Assembly: GCA_963573385.1 (NCBI GenBank)
Contig: CAUYLG010063058.1
Coordinates: forward strand, 1 to 64,000
From: Cacajao melanocephalus
Lineage: Eukaryota > Chordata > Mammalia > Primates > Pitheciidae
Direction of reading: 5' to 3'
Length of the DNA: 64,000 nt
Part shown: piece after piece, positions 1 to 11,489 of the stretch
Position numbering within the stretch: position 1 is the first letter of the stretch
Layout: each line of letters begins with the position of its first letter
Program-made: the position numbers and the translations under genes
The notes under the pieces: model-generated
Databases searched by the model: none
What the model saw: the letters and a program-made list of their open reading frames with translations, nothing else
What the model was told of the DNA's origin: nothing

Positions 1-776
1 AAGATGTGGAGGTGGAAGACAGTGATATTGATGATCCTGTCCTTGTATAGGCCTAAGCTGATGTGTGTGTTTGAGTCTTAGTTTTTAACAAAAAAGTTTA
101 TAAACTAAAGAAATAATTTTAAAAACGGGAAAAAAAGCTTATAGAATAAGGATATGAAGAAAGAAAAAATTTTTGCACAGCTGTACAATATGTGTTTTAA
201 GCTGTGTTATTACAAAGGAGTCAAAAAAGTTTAAAAAATTAAAAAGTTTATAAAGTAAAAAAGTTACAGTAAGCTAAGATTAAAATTTATGATTAAAGAA
301 ACACCTTTAAAAATAAATACGGTGAGGCTTAAGTGCACAGTGGTTATAACGTCTTCAGCAGAGTACAGTAATGTCCCAGGCCTTCACATTTACTCACCAG
401 TCACTCACTGATTCACCCAGAGCAACTTCCAGTCCTGCAAGCTCCATTCATGGTAGGTGCCCTATACAGATGTACCATTTTTTACATTTTATATATTTTT
501 TACTGTGCCTTTCTATGTTTGAATATGTTTAGATACACAAATATTGACCAATGTGTTCCAACTGCCTACAGTATTCAGTGCATCAACATGCTGCACAGGT
601 TTGTAGCTTCCAAACAATAGGCTTTACATATAGCCTACATGTGTAATAGGCTATGCCACCTAAGTCTACATAACTACACTCTATGATGTTCCCACAATGA
701 TGAAATCACCTTCTTAGAACTATGCCCATTGTTTAGTGTCACATATTTCCATTGTTTGGTGATTGTAATGTGACTG
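1..776 (+). mobile_element. Tigger (pogo/Tc1-mariner class) DNA transposon, 3' part
   Basis: The AT-rich text is typical of the 3' region of a Tigger element: repeated aaaaagtttataaa blocks, then a run ending near tgcctacagtattcag, a long rich-in-TAGCC stretch and a degenerate terminal repeat ending tgactg at 771-776. The first 50 bases still encode the acidic end of the transposase, so the rest of the element lies left of the window. The subfamily is uncertain (a Tigger3/4-like one is possible). Confidence 0.75.
3..50 (+). pseudogene. Tigger transposase, C-terminal tail (cut by window edge)
   Basis: Frame 3 reads DVEVEDSDIDDPVLV and then stops with TAG at 48-50. An acidic tail of this kind closes the transposase of Tigger elements, which are cut-and-paste DDE transposases with a CENP-B-like DNA-binding region and long inactive in primates. 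Only 15 codons are in the window, so the state of the remaining reading frame cannot be judged. The Tigger noncoding 3' region follows directly, which supports the assignment. Confidence 0.6.
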
Positions 777-1095
777 CGAGTTAAATAAACTGAGTGAATC
801 AATGACTTCTTGGTATATGTAGAACCAGCAAGGAGGTAACTTAGTTAAAAAAAACAAGACTTATCAGCAGTGAATATTAAATAAATCAACTTATGTGGCA
901 GTACTGCCTAAAAATTTTCAAAAATATATGCAAAGGAAATGAAAAAAAAATCCAGTAGTCATGCTTCATCAAGCAATAACTAATTAGTGGTAGGTTGAAG
1001 GGTCAGGAAAATAAATTATGCTTGTCCCTGACTTCCAGGAGATTTAGGGATTTATAGGTTACTACATTTTTAGGAGCCTCCTTTTCTCCCTCAGG
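777..1095. other. No recognised feature
   Basis: AT-rich sequence between the Tigger end and the first L1 fragment. No open frame of note, and I recognise no repeat family. Confidence 0.4.
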
Positions 1096-1318
1096 TTTTT
1101 AAAACGATTATTCTTAACAGGTTTTATTTTGTAGATCGGTTTTTAGGTTTGCAGCAAAGTTAGCAGAAAGTACAGAGAGATAATCCCCATTTAACCCCTG
1201 CTTCTGCACCTGTACAGCTTCCCCCATTATCAACATCCTCCACGAGAGCAGTATATTTGTTAATTTACCAACCTACATTGACACATTGTTATCACCCGAA
1301 GTTTACAGTTTTAGTTTT
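1096..1318 (-). mobile_element. L1M 3' UTR fragment
   Basis: Read on the minus strand, this matches the end of old mammalian L1 (L1M) 3' UTRs: tgataacaatgtgtcaatg, ttgataatgggggaagc, then gcaaacctaaaaac. It overlaps in content with the plus-strand L1M end next to it, so the two are separate insertions and together form a diverged inverted repeat. Confidence 0.65.
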
Positions 1319-2030
1319 CGCTTTGGAAGACAGTTTTGCAGTTTATTAAAAAGACATTCACACTATATAATCCCACAATCACGCACCTTGGTATTTATTC
1401 AATGAAAGTAAAAGCTTATGTCCATGCAGTAACCTGAACATAGATATTTAATGCAGCCTAACAACCAAGATATGTCTCAGTAAGTGAATGTACAGATAAA
1501 CTGTTGTACATCCAAATGATGAAATATTATCTAGCACTGAGAAGAAACGAGCTATCTAGCCATAAAAAGACATGGGAAAAAACTGAAAAGCATATTTTAC
1601 TAAGTGAAAGAAGCCAATATGAAAAGGCTAAATACTGCATCATTCCAACACCAAATATGACATTCTGGAAAAGGTAAACTAAGGTCACCATAAAAAAAAA
1701 AAATCAGCGGTTGACAGGGGTAGGAGGCAGGGGAAGGGATGACAGGCAGAGCATAAATGATTATTCTGTGAAATTATTCTGAAGAACCTGTAACAGTGGA
1801 TACATATCACTATACATTTGTCAAAACACATAAAGTGTAACATCAGATGCAAACCCTGACGTAAACCGTGTGCATTCAGTGATAACGATTTGTCAATATA
1901 GGTAAGAAATGTACTACTCTGGTGCAGAACATTGGTAGTGTGAAAGGTTGGGAGTCAGTGTGGGAAGAGGGTATGTGGAAACTCTCCATACTTTCTGCCC
2001 AGTATTGCTGTTTAAAAATAAAGAATGCAT
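1319..2030 (+). mobile_element. L1M 3' end (ORF2 tail and 3' UTR)
   Basis: Carries the typical end of L1 ORF2 and the 3' UTR: gcagtttattaaaaagac, aaatgatgaaatattat, agtgaaagaagccaatatga, catcattccaac, then tgataacgatttgtcaat. Many substitutions and small indels make it an old L1MC/L1ME-grade copy. Confidence 0.7.
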
Positions 2031-2619
2031 GCATACATATATAGTAAATATGTATATAAAGTAAATATAAAAATAAAGCTACATATATATATGCATAGTT
2101 TTTGCTCAGAAATAACATTTTAGTAATACATGTTCACTCATCACTAAAAGTCTAAGTAAAAACCCTACAATTTAATATATTTCAGAGCTGGGTTTTCAGA
2201 GCAAGCATTTGTCATAAAAAAATGAGATAAAATGAAAATCATCATGGAAATGAGTCATAAAGAAGAAAAATAGGAACCCATTTTAGAATTGTATAAGGGA
2301 TATTTTAACTCAAAATTCTAACAAAAGCTACTCTTAAGTAGGCTTGTCTCACTAAAGTGCCTTTACACATTCAGTGCAATGCAACTCCAGGAAAGGCCAG
2401 GCTCAAAGTCACGGGAATTAGAATATTTGGAGGAGGACGAGAAGAATCATGATAATTCTCTCCATGAACTGAGGAAATAACTTAGATTTTCCATTTATCT
2501 TATATATGCATTCAGTAAGTTTTGAAGGCCAGATGCTGGGAATATAGAACTAGCAAGTCAATTCTTCTCCCAAGGGAACTCACATCCCCCTGATAAACAT
2601 AAACATTATTTTCTTTTAG
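2031..2619. other. AT-rich spacer with possible old MIR/L2-like piece
   Basis: 2031-2110 is TA-rich simple sequence. 2505-2600 (gccagatgctgggaatatag, caagggaactcacatccc) resembles a common ancient mammalian repeat, but the family is not certain. No gene is visible. Confidence 0.35.
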
Positions 2620-2995
2620 GTTATCAGGATGTCTTCCATCCTCTTTACCCTGATGATCCATCCTTACCTCTCTCTAAACCTCCAACCCTTTCCACTGTAT
2701 GCTGCTCTCTTCCACTTAGAAAACATCAGTCAAATTCCTTCTCACCTCACCTCTGGGTCTGGTCTGTCATCTCTCTCTTGGGAGGCTCCTATCCCTCTTC
2801 TGCCATTTCAAAACTTACATTCTTTCAAATACCAGCTCATATTTATCCTACCCTTAAAAGCCTTTCTTGACTACTTCAACACATACTTGGTATCTCATTC
2901 CCTGGACTCATTACTTACTGATGGTCAGTGTTCCAGATTCTCAGTTAATAATTTCACATGTGCATCTATTATCTCCAAATCCAGGCTGTGAGCAA
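2620..2995 (+). mobile_element. L2 LINE fragment (3' region)
   Basis: Pyrimidine-rich text with the order typical of L2 3' ends (ctcatatttatcctaccctt, aaaagcctttcttgac, ending ccaggctgtgagcaatg). The 120-codon open frame over it is a by-product of this composition, not a gene. Confidence 0.45.
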
Positions 2996-4099
2996 TGAAA
3001 AATACCCTGTGTTACATACAACTTCCAGAAACTGTCAGAATACAGGGCATATATGAGGAACTTACATATTTGTTAATTGATTTACATACAATTTTATTTC
3101 TGCTAAAGTTTACTATTTGAAAGTGGCATGCTGTTTTTTCAAATAAAATCCATGTAACTATTAATCTTATAAACTCATAAGTGATTTTAGTAACAACCTT
3201 GGAAATCCCTTTCTCCCATTTGAGATTCCAAACAGTAACAGATGAGGCAATCTCATGATATAGAAATTTAAAATTAAAGCCATTTGTGTTGGTAGCTAGT
3301 AGGTAAAATATTTTATACCTAATTAGTGCTGAAAAATATTTTAAAAGTTTTTTCACATTGATTATTGTGAAGAGGAACTTGCTGAAAATTCCATTTGGTC
3401 TAACAAAATTTAACACCTCTAAATTAATAAAAATAGCCTAACCACTAATACTGGCTAATCAAAAATTTTTTCTACAAAACTTTAATAAGATGTTAATGTG
3501 TTTCATGCCTAGGGAAGAGAAAGATATAATCGCTTATACTCCTACAAGTGAAGCAGTAGATATATTTAAGTGGAACCATTAAAAGATTGAGAAAATAACC
3601 TCCTCCCCCAAGAATTTATAACAGTACATTATTTAGTTTTGGGAAATCTTTACTTCTCTTGCTTTACAACCTTCATTCATTATCTATGCTTTTCCACATT
3701 CAGCTTCCCAATAGTTCACAGTTGTATGCTCACAGAAGTCCCCCATCTTGTAATCTATGATAGCAACTAATATTCATTAAAACCATGCATAGACGCAAAT
3801 ATTTTTTCTCAAGAAACTCCACAGTGAAAACAAAATGCATTAGAAAAGATCTCAATCATCACTCTCCAAGTTAAAAAAGGTATAGAAGATAGAAGACCAA
3901 ACTTATGTGCACATTTCATCTTCCACTCATAATCCATCTCAATAACAGAAAATATATTTTTAAAAAAATTACATAACTTCTCATCTTGACAAAAGGGCAT
4001 ACACTTGACTATGCTCTTCCTCATTATTTATAGCTATAAATTCCAGAAATAATAAAACAATCATAAGAAAATGATGGAAAGAGGTAATCAGACTGACTG
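2996..4099. other. No recognised feature
   Basis: About 1.1 kb of AT-rich sequence. Short open frames on the minus strand (for example 3012-3416) show no known domain and no support as exons. Confidence 0.4.
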
Positions 4100-4890
4100 G
4101 GGCGCAGAACTTAAAGAAATAACACATTGTTCCAAGATATCATAAATAACCTCCCAGTGGCAGAAGATGATCAGGGTATGGAATCTAAACCACTAACCTA
4201 GCAGCAAAAGATATTCCAGGTACGCTTTTCCCTGTACCAAAGAGAATCCTGCTGACAACAAACAGCTAGGCTCTGGGAAATGCTTTTCATCTCTGAAAGC
4301 TGGGGACCACCTTCCCTCATCTAAAGTCACTGTGGACCTACCTGTCCAGAGGAAGTGCTGTCCATCCTCAAAGTGGGAACCACCAGGAACTAGTAGAAGC
4401 TCTGGTTTAACAAGACAAAGTAAGCCAAAAACAGCACTGCAAAACTTCTGAAAACTAAACTATCATTGGAATGACAAAAGAAGCCTGGGACCCGCATGCT
4501 CAACCCAAATAAGATGACTGCCTGTAAAAAGAAAATATTTAAATAGGAGCCAAAGTCTTCTAACACGACATTCAGGATACAATAAAATATCACTTGTCAT
4601 GCCAACAACCAGAAAAATCACAATATGAATAAGATAAAAGATGCCACCATGAAAATCAATCAGATATTGGAATTATTTGACAAAGATTTTAAAGCAGTCA
4701 GCAAAAGTACGATTCAACAAGCAAATACAAATTCCTTTGAAATAAAAACAGAAAAATCTTATCAAAAAAATGAAAATTCTTATAAAAATGCAAATTATAT
4801 ATAACTAAAAAATACAATAACCAAACTCAAACAAAAAACCTCACTAGAGGGCTTAGTAGCAGAATAAATATGACAAATAATAAGTAAACT
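4100..4890 (+). mobile_element. L1M 5' region, probable
   Basis: 4590-4880 resembles the L1M region leading into ORF1 (tttgacaaagattttaaagc, then acctcactagagggcttag). The 500 bases before it have the mixed composition of an L1M 5' UTR, but that assignment is weaker. Confidence 0.45.
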
Positions 4891-4911
4891 TGAAAGTAGT
4901 TTTTTCTTGTT

Positions 4912-5098
4912 AAATTGTGTCCTTTCAAAATTTTTATGTTGAACTCCTAACCCTGGGTACTTAAGAATCTGATGTTATTTGAAAAAGGGTATTTACACGG
5001 AAGCAAGTTAAAATAAGGTTATTAAGGTATGTGGACCCCAATCCATTATGATGGGTGTCCTCATAAAAAGATGAATTTGAACACAGATACATTTGGTA
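4912..5098 (+). mobile_element. MLT1-type MaLR LTR, 5' part
   Basis: Starts tgttaaattgtgtcc and runs through ttgaactcctaaccc, gggtatttacacgg and gggtgtcctcataaaaag, the standard order of the 5' half of an MLT1 LTR (ERVL-MaLR). The 3' half is missing. Confidence 0.7.
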
Positions 5099-5154
5099 GA
5101 ATGCTCAAAAGGCTCCTGCCTTAGTGTTCAATAGGAATTAGCCCTAAAACAGCC

Positions 5155-5327
5155 TTTTTTTTTTTTTTTTTTTAATATGGAGTCTAACTCTATTGTCCAG
5201 GCTGGAGTGTAGTGGCACGATCTTGGCTCACTGCAACCTGCCTCCCAGGTTCAAGCAATCCTCCCACCTCAGTCTCCCTAGTAGCTGGGATTACCGACAC
5301 CCACCACCTTGCCCAGCTAATTTTGGT
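5155..5327 (-). mobile_element. Alu, minus strand, 5'-truncated (about half length)
   Basis: A T tract (5155-5173) is followed by the reverse complement of an Alu right arm (ggctggagtgtagtggcacg, cactgcaacctgcctcc, gtagctgggattacc) and stops at ccagctaattttgg. Divergence suggests AluJ or early AluS. Confidence 0.85.
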
Positions 5328-5389
5328 CCTTCCTAATAAATCTTAAGACCCCAAAGGCTCAAATTCTTCTATCACTTAAGTGCAGTGAA

Positions 5390-6568
5390 TCCTAGAACAA
5401 AGTAAAATAATATTTATAGGAACACAAAAATATTCAACATCTAATAACATAAAATTTACATAACATAACATGCACGCAAGGAAGCAAGAAAGTGTGATCC
5501 ATAATAAAAATAAAAATCAATTAATTACAAAGAAACCTAGGACTGACATAGTTGCAAAAATCATCAGATGAAATTATTATAGCTATCATAAAGGAATTCC
5601 ACGTTTAAAAACTAGGGGAAAATTTTGATATGTTGATTGGAAATGTTGAAGATCTAATACAGACCTAAAATGAACTTCTAATAATGAAAACTACAATGTC
5701 TGAGATGAAATATACACTTAATTAAATTAATGAGACTAAATATTGGAAAAAATAAAAATAGTACATTTAAATGTGTAGCAATATAAATTATCTAAAATGA
5801 CACACACACAGAGAAAAAGAGACTGAAAAAAAATAAATACAAGAATCAGTGAGTAGTGGCAAAATCTCAAGCCCCCTAATATACATGCAACTGGAAGCCT
5901 TCCAAAGGGAAGGGAAGGTAGTAAAATACCGAAAGAAATATTTGCTGAAAACTTTCTAATTGTGATGAAAAGTATAACTGGTAACAGGGTAGGAAACCTA
6001 AACTGCAACTAATAAATTGCTGGAGTCTCAGTGTGGGCAAGTCTGAGTTAGAAACTCAGGGAGCCCCCTCACAGGTGCCCTCATACTTCTGTGAGTTTTA
6101 CCTCCAGAAGCTCAACCAGGTTTTCATGGTAAATATACCCTGTAAAATTTCCTTCAAACGTCAAGGAGAAATAAAGACTTTCTCAGACTTTCTTGAATCT
6201 GCAGAACTATCAGCCTGCAGATCCAAGAGATGCAACACACTCTAAGATTAGAAATATTTAAAAAGAAAAGTATACCAAGGTACATGATAATTAAATTGTT
6301 CAAGACGAGTAATAGAAACTTTAGAAGCTAAAGAAAAAAAGTAATATATACAGAGAAACAAAAAAGTGATGTCAGCTGATTTCTAACTGAAGATAATGCA
6401 AGTGAGAGGACAGTAGAATACCATTTGGGGGAAAAAAAACCTATCAACTCAATTCTATATTAAGCAAAATCATCTTTCAAAAACAAAGGCAACTTTTGGT
6501 TTTTGGTTCTGCATGTAAGGATCCTGAAAGTTGCACTTTATTCTAACAGCAAGTTAAAAGCTAAAATG
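5390..6568 (+). mobile_element. L1M, ORF1 region (decayed)
   Basis: Matches the L1M ORF1 stretch: cagtgagtagtggcaaaatc, agccccctaatatacatgc, ctgaaaactttctaattgtg, and further down tgcaagtgagaggacagtag. Stops and frameshifts are frequent. It is interrupted at about 5980-6190 by a block that recurs at 7021-7190. Equivalent L1M stretches occur near 12.2 kb and 52.0 kb. Confidence 0.65.
5983..6190 (+). repeat. Copy 1 of a diverged ~170-bp direct repeat
   Basis: Shares with 7021-7190 the landmarks taacagggtag, caagtctgag, gagttttacctcc, gctcaacca and ttttca. Possibly an L1M 5' segment present twice. Confidence 0.65.
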
Positions 6569-6578
6569 ACTGAGAGAT
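6569..6578 (+). repeat. TSD of the 6.6-kb Alu, left copy
   Basis: actgagagat; the matching copy is at 6879-6888. Confidence 0.8.
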
Positions 6579-7356
<778 letters not shown>

Positions 7357-7855
7357 TGTATTAGTGAGGGTTCTCTAAGGAAACAGAACTAATGGACTAT
7401 GCATAGCTGTGTATGCATGCATATAGATTGAGCCATAACCATATGCATGCATACACAGCTATATATAGTCCATTAGTTCTCTGTGTGTGTATATATACAT
7501 ATATATCCCACAATAGGCTATCTGCAGGCTGAAGAGCAAGGAGAGCCAGTCTGAGTTCCGAAAGTGAAGAACTTGGAGTCCGATGTTTGAGGACAGGAAG
7601 TATCCAGTACAGGAAAAAGATGTAGGCTGGGAGGCTAGGCCAGTTTCTCTTTTCACAATTTTCTGCCTGCTTTATATTCTAGCTATGCTGGCAGCTGATT
7701 AAATAGTGCCCACCCCGATTAAGGATGGGTCTGCCTTTCCCAGCCCAGTGACTCAAATGTTAATCTCCTTTGGCAACACTCTCACAGACACACCCAGGAT
7801 CAATACTCTGTATGCCTCAATCCAAACAAGTTGACATTCGGTATTAACCATCACG
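7357..7855 (-). mobile_element. MLT2-type ERVL 3' LTR
   Basis: On the plus strand it runs from tgtattagtgagggttctct to ggtattaaccatca, the reverse complement of an LTR with TG...CA ends. Internal landmarks fit MLT2/ERVL LTRs: cccacaataggctatctgca, gaagaacttggagtc, tgctggcagctgatta, caacactctcacagacacac. It lies at the 3' side of the minus-strand pol remnant, so it is the 3' LTR. A 40-bp inverted repeat replaces part of the expected sequence near its 3' end. Confidence 0.85.
7385..7480. repeat. 40-bp near-perfect inverted repeat within the LTR
   Basis: Arms 7385-7424 and 7441-7480 pair at 38 of 40 positions (one GC/TA dinucleotide differs), with a 16-base spacer. Each arm contains acta- and tgcatgcat-type alternating sequence. 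The arms include the LTR motif agaactaatgga, so this looks like a local inverted duplication. Confidence 0.9.
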
Positions 7856-8340
7856 AGTCCACCCCTTGTCAACTTGAACTCACCCTCACGTCCTGAGAGA
7901 ATAATCTTCAAGTAAAGACAATAATAAGGTCATAATTATGCCTAACATAACAATTCTTCATGCAATCAGAAATGCACCAATCCCAACTCAAATACTATTA
8001 CATAAAGTTAACAATACTTAAATGCTAATGTGAATAAATCTTATGTGACACGATAAAAAAGAAAAATAAAATAAAGATATTTTCTTAGTACAAATCTATA
8101 CATGCACAAACATGTTTTTAACAAAAGAAGTAGGAATTACTCATGATAATTATAGTCCTTGTTTTTTCTGCTGGTCATGTGGTCATAGCTGGTATTTATG
8201 ACTACCTTCTTCTAACACCCATTTTGTATTCCCTTTGTTTTCAGCAAGCACCTCAGCAGGTTGTAGTTTTTTCCTGGTGGAGTGACCCAAATCTTCATTC
8301 CTGAGAGGTCTGGGCCATTTGTAATCCTGCCTAGATTGGG
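7856..8340 (-). mobile_element. ERVL 3' internal region with polypurine tract; no env
   Basis: On the minus strand the bases just before the LTR read as a purine run (aaggggtgg, about 7860-7870), the expected plus-strand primer site. Between this and the dUTPase frame are about 400 bases without an env-like frame, in line with ERVL elements, which lack env. Confidence 0.55.
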
Positions 8341-8844
8341 CTATTGTAGTTTCCCATTGATCTTAATCACAGGGCATGGTAAAACTAAGGGATGCCCTAA
8401 TGGATCTCCTGTCTTCCATGTATACTCTTCCTTACCTCTATTGTGGAGTAGTAGACGGATTTCATCTTGATAGTCCAGGTCAGTCTCCACAGCTGACACT
8501 GTAACTCCCTTCTTAGCCCACTGACTTAAAGGTAGGAGGAGCCCAAAGTGTCCACGTGGCAATCTTAACTTCCAGTTTAATGGAATCATTGTTGTGTCTC
8601 CTGGTGGTAGAATTCCTGCCTCTGGAACTAAGAGCTCTAGGCTAGCAGAACATAATGTTGCGGGAACAGGAAGCAAAAATTTTGCTAGTAGATTACTAGG
8701 GGTGATGGTGAGTGGTTCCACTTCCACTTTCACCCCTTGCTTACTGGACCCATGAATCCTGGCTACAGGAGAAACAGTACCACATCCTGGATGCTGATTC
8801 AGAGCATACACAGCCTTCTGAAGAGCTGTGCCCCAGCCTTGCAA
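8341..8844 (-). pseudogene. pol: ERVL pol: integrase end plus dUTPase domain
   Basis: A 167-codon open frame. About residues 1-60 look like the C-terminal part of integrase. Residues 62-159 look like a retroviral dUTPase, the enzyme that converts dUTP to dUMP and limits uracil in viral DNA. Visible landmarks are a proline-rich LPPGDTTMIPLNW (79-91), a DLDYQDEI stretch around 122-129 that corresponds to the substrate-binding motif 3 with its aspartates, and GDPLGHPLVLP (146-156) corresponding to motif 4. The glycine-rich C-terminal motif 5 is not seen, and motif 1 looks degraded. A dUTPase placed after integrase is characteristic of the ERVL group. This is a relic of an old insertion; the frame's openness does not by itself show function. 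Confidence 0.8.
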
Positions 8845-8904
8845 ATGACTGTCACCTAGTTGGTATTGTAACTGTGATTCAAAAGGCCATTCTACAACTC
8901 TTTA

Positions 8905-9288
8905 TCAGTCCAGCTGTTCCAGGGTGATGGGGAACACAGACCAGTGAATTCCATGAGCATGAGCCCACTGCTGCACTTCTTTAGCCCTAAAGTGAGTGTC
9001 TTGGTCAGAGGCAATGCTATGTGGAATATGATGATGGTAGATAAGGCATTCCGTGAGTCCACAGATGGTAGTCTTGGCAGAAGCATGGTGTGCAGGATCG
9101 AAAAACCCATATCCAGAGTCAGTGTCTATCCCAGCGAGGACAAACCTCTTCCCTTTCCACGATAGAAGAGATTCAATATAATCAACCTGCCACCAGGTAG
9201 CTGGCTGATCACTCCAAGGAATGCTGCCATATGGAGGGCTCAGTGTTGGTCTCTGATGCTGGCAAATTGGGCATTCAGCAGTGGCCAT
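8905..9288 (-). pseudogene. pol: ERVL pol: integrase catalytic core (remnant)
   Basis: A 128-codon frame starting just after the zinc-binding region (CPICQHQRP at residues 6-14). The retroviral integrase core follows: WWQVDY with the first catalytic aspartate (residue 36, codon 9181-9183), IDTDSGYGF, then ASDQDTHF with the second aspartate (residue 95). The region of the third residue (the glutamate) is altered, and the frame shifts before the dUTPase frame at 8844. Integrase inserts viral cDNA into host DNA. With the neighbouring RT, RNase H and dUTPase pieces it forms one colinear pol remnant on the minus strand. Confidence 0.82.
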
Positions 9289-10136
9289 AGCCAGGTCAGC
9301 CTTGGTGAGTGGAAGTCCATATTGCTGAGCTCATGCATAACCTCCAACCATGGCCACTTTGTTCACAGGCCCATTGGGCAATGACAGGGATGACTGGGGA
9401 AAGAGCATCTGAATCGTGTCCACAGAAGGGGTCATCCTATCCATTTAATTATTAAAATGCTCCTCTGCTGGAAGTCACCCATTGGTGAGCACTCATATGG
9501 GACACAAATTTCTTCAGAGTTTTTGACCACTCAGAGAGGTTCATCCACATACCTCTTGTCCAGATTTCTTCATCACCATTTTTCCAGTCATGCTTCTTCT
9601 AAGTCCCTTACCATCCAGCCAAACCACTGGCTACAGCCCACAAATCCCATGTAATTGCATATCTGCCAATTTCTCCTTCCATGCAAAGTGCACAACAAGG
9701 TACACTGCTCAAAGTTCTGCCCACTGGGAAGATTTCCCTTCACTGCTGTCCTTCAGGGATATCCTAGAAAGTGGCTGTAGTGCTACAGCTGTCCATTTTC
9801 AGATGGTGCCTGCGTATCATGCAGAATCATCTGTGAACCAGGCCCTGGTCTTCCCTTCCTCTGTTAATTGATTATAGGGAATTCCCCATGAGGCCACTGG
9901 TGCAGGCTGGGGGAGAGAAGACAGGGTGGCAGGAGTGGAGACCATGGGCATCTGAGCCACTTCCTCATGTAACTTACTTGTGCTTTCAGGACCTGCTTGA
10001 GTCCAATCATGTATATATTACTTCCACTTGATGATGGAATCATGCTGTGCATGACCCACTTTATGGCTTGATGGGTGAGAAAGCACCCAGTTCATGATAG
10101 GCAGTTCAGGTCACATGGTGACTTGATGATTTATAG
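9289..10136 (-). pseudogene. pol: ERVL pol: end of RNase H and N-terminal integrase, stop-ridden
   Basis: Minus-strand translation shows a broken series of segments linking RNase H to integrase. An RNase H-like DGSC occurs near 9.99 kb. A stretch with W-K-N-G-D-E-E and I-W-T-R-G-M near 9.56 kb corresponds to the end of RNase H and the linker. Several in-frame stops are visible, so no protein could come from it. Plus-strand open frames in this interval are shadows. Confidence 0.6.
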
Positions 10137-10925
10137 TCAAAAGTTCAGATTCCACCAAAGCCAGTAACAGGCCAAGAGCTGTCTCTCAAAAAGAGAGTAG
10201 TTATTTGCAACAGATGACAGGGCCTTGCTCCTAAATCCTAGAGGCCTCCACTGTGATTCACCTATGGGAGCCTGCCAAAGGTTCCACACAGCACCCCTGT
10301 CTGCCACTGACACCTCAAGCACCATTGGATCCGCCAGATCATATGGCCCAGGTGGCAGAGTATGTTTATCTTGTGAAAGTGAAAAGTGATCAAGTTCTCT
10401 CCAAATAAGATTATGATACAAAGTCAGAGTTGATATACCCCTGAGGTAGGATGTAAAGGTATATTGCTGGCCTTGCCAACTGAAGGCAAATTGCTTCTGG
10501 TGGACCTTATGAACAGGAATGGAGAAAAAGGCATTTGCCAAGTCAATGGCTGCATACTAGGTACCAGGAGATGTGTTAATTTGCTCAAGCAATGAAACCA
10601 CATCTGGTACAGCAGCTGCAATTGGAGTCACCATTTAATTAAGCTTACAATAATCCATCATCATTCACCAAGATCCATCTGTCTTCTGCACAGGCCAAAT
10701 GGGAGAGTTAAATGGGGATGTGGTAGGCATTACCACCCCTGTGTCTTTCAAGTCCTCAATGGTGGCACTAATCTCTACAATCCCTCCAGGGATGTATATT
10801 GTTTTTAATTTACTATTTTTCACAGTAGAGGCAGCTCTAACAGCTTCCTTTTGTCCTTTCCCACCATAATAGCCCTCACTCAAAAAGAATAACCAACTCC
10901 AGTCAGCTCCAGCCTTCCAAATCAA
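10137..10925 (-). pseudogene. pol: ERVL pol: reverse transcriptase with active-site region deleted, fused to RNase H
   Basis: One minus-strand frame runs through this interval with three stops (10665-10667 TGA, 10635-10637 TAA, 10557-10559 TAG). It carries the RT entry motif [17 protein letters not shown], the motif A aspartate (codon 10542-10544, in IDLANAFFSIP) and a motif B-like LRGISTLTLYHNL. It then passes at about 10353-10371 straight into the RNase H start (DPMVLEVSVADRGAVWNLWQ). The stretch that should hold the YxDD catalytic box, the thumb and the connection is absent, but the frame is kept. The element is a dead class III retrovirus. Confidence 0.8.
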
Positions 10926-11011
10926 AGAAGAAAAATACTCATCTTCAGCCCATTCTAGCTCTTCACATCAAAGAAGGGAAATACTCAACTCTGGATCACT
11001 CTAGTCATTCT
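10878..11011 (-). repeat. Three imperfect ~45-bp tandem units at the 5' edge of the pol remnant
   Basis: Units at 10878-10920, 10921-10966 and 10967-11011 each begin with an atcaaagaag-like block followed by (a)tactca and a ctctag/ctccag-containing half. Units 2 and 3 are the closest pair. Confidence 0.65.
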
Positions 11012-11086
11012 CTCACTCCTAACCAGGCAGGGTGGGAACTGAAAATCAATTTTAAGGTTCATAGTCCAGAAGCATCCCTTTAAAAA

Positions 11087-11102
11087 AAAAAAAACCAAAG
11101 CT
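11087..11102 (+). repeat. TSD of the 11.1-kb Alu, left copy
   Basis: aaaaaaaaccaaagct; repeated at 11417-11432. Confidence 0.85.
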
Positions 11103-11416
<314 letters not shown>

Positions 11417-11489
11417 AAAAAAAACCAAAGCTAAACAAGTAAACAAAGCAAAGCAAAACAAAACAAAAACAAACCAAGACCTAATTACA

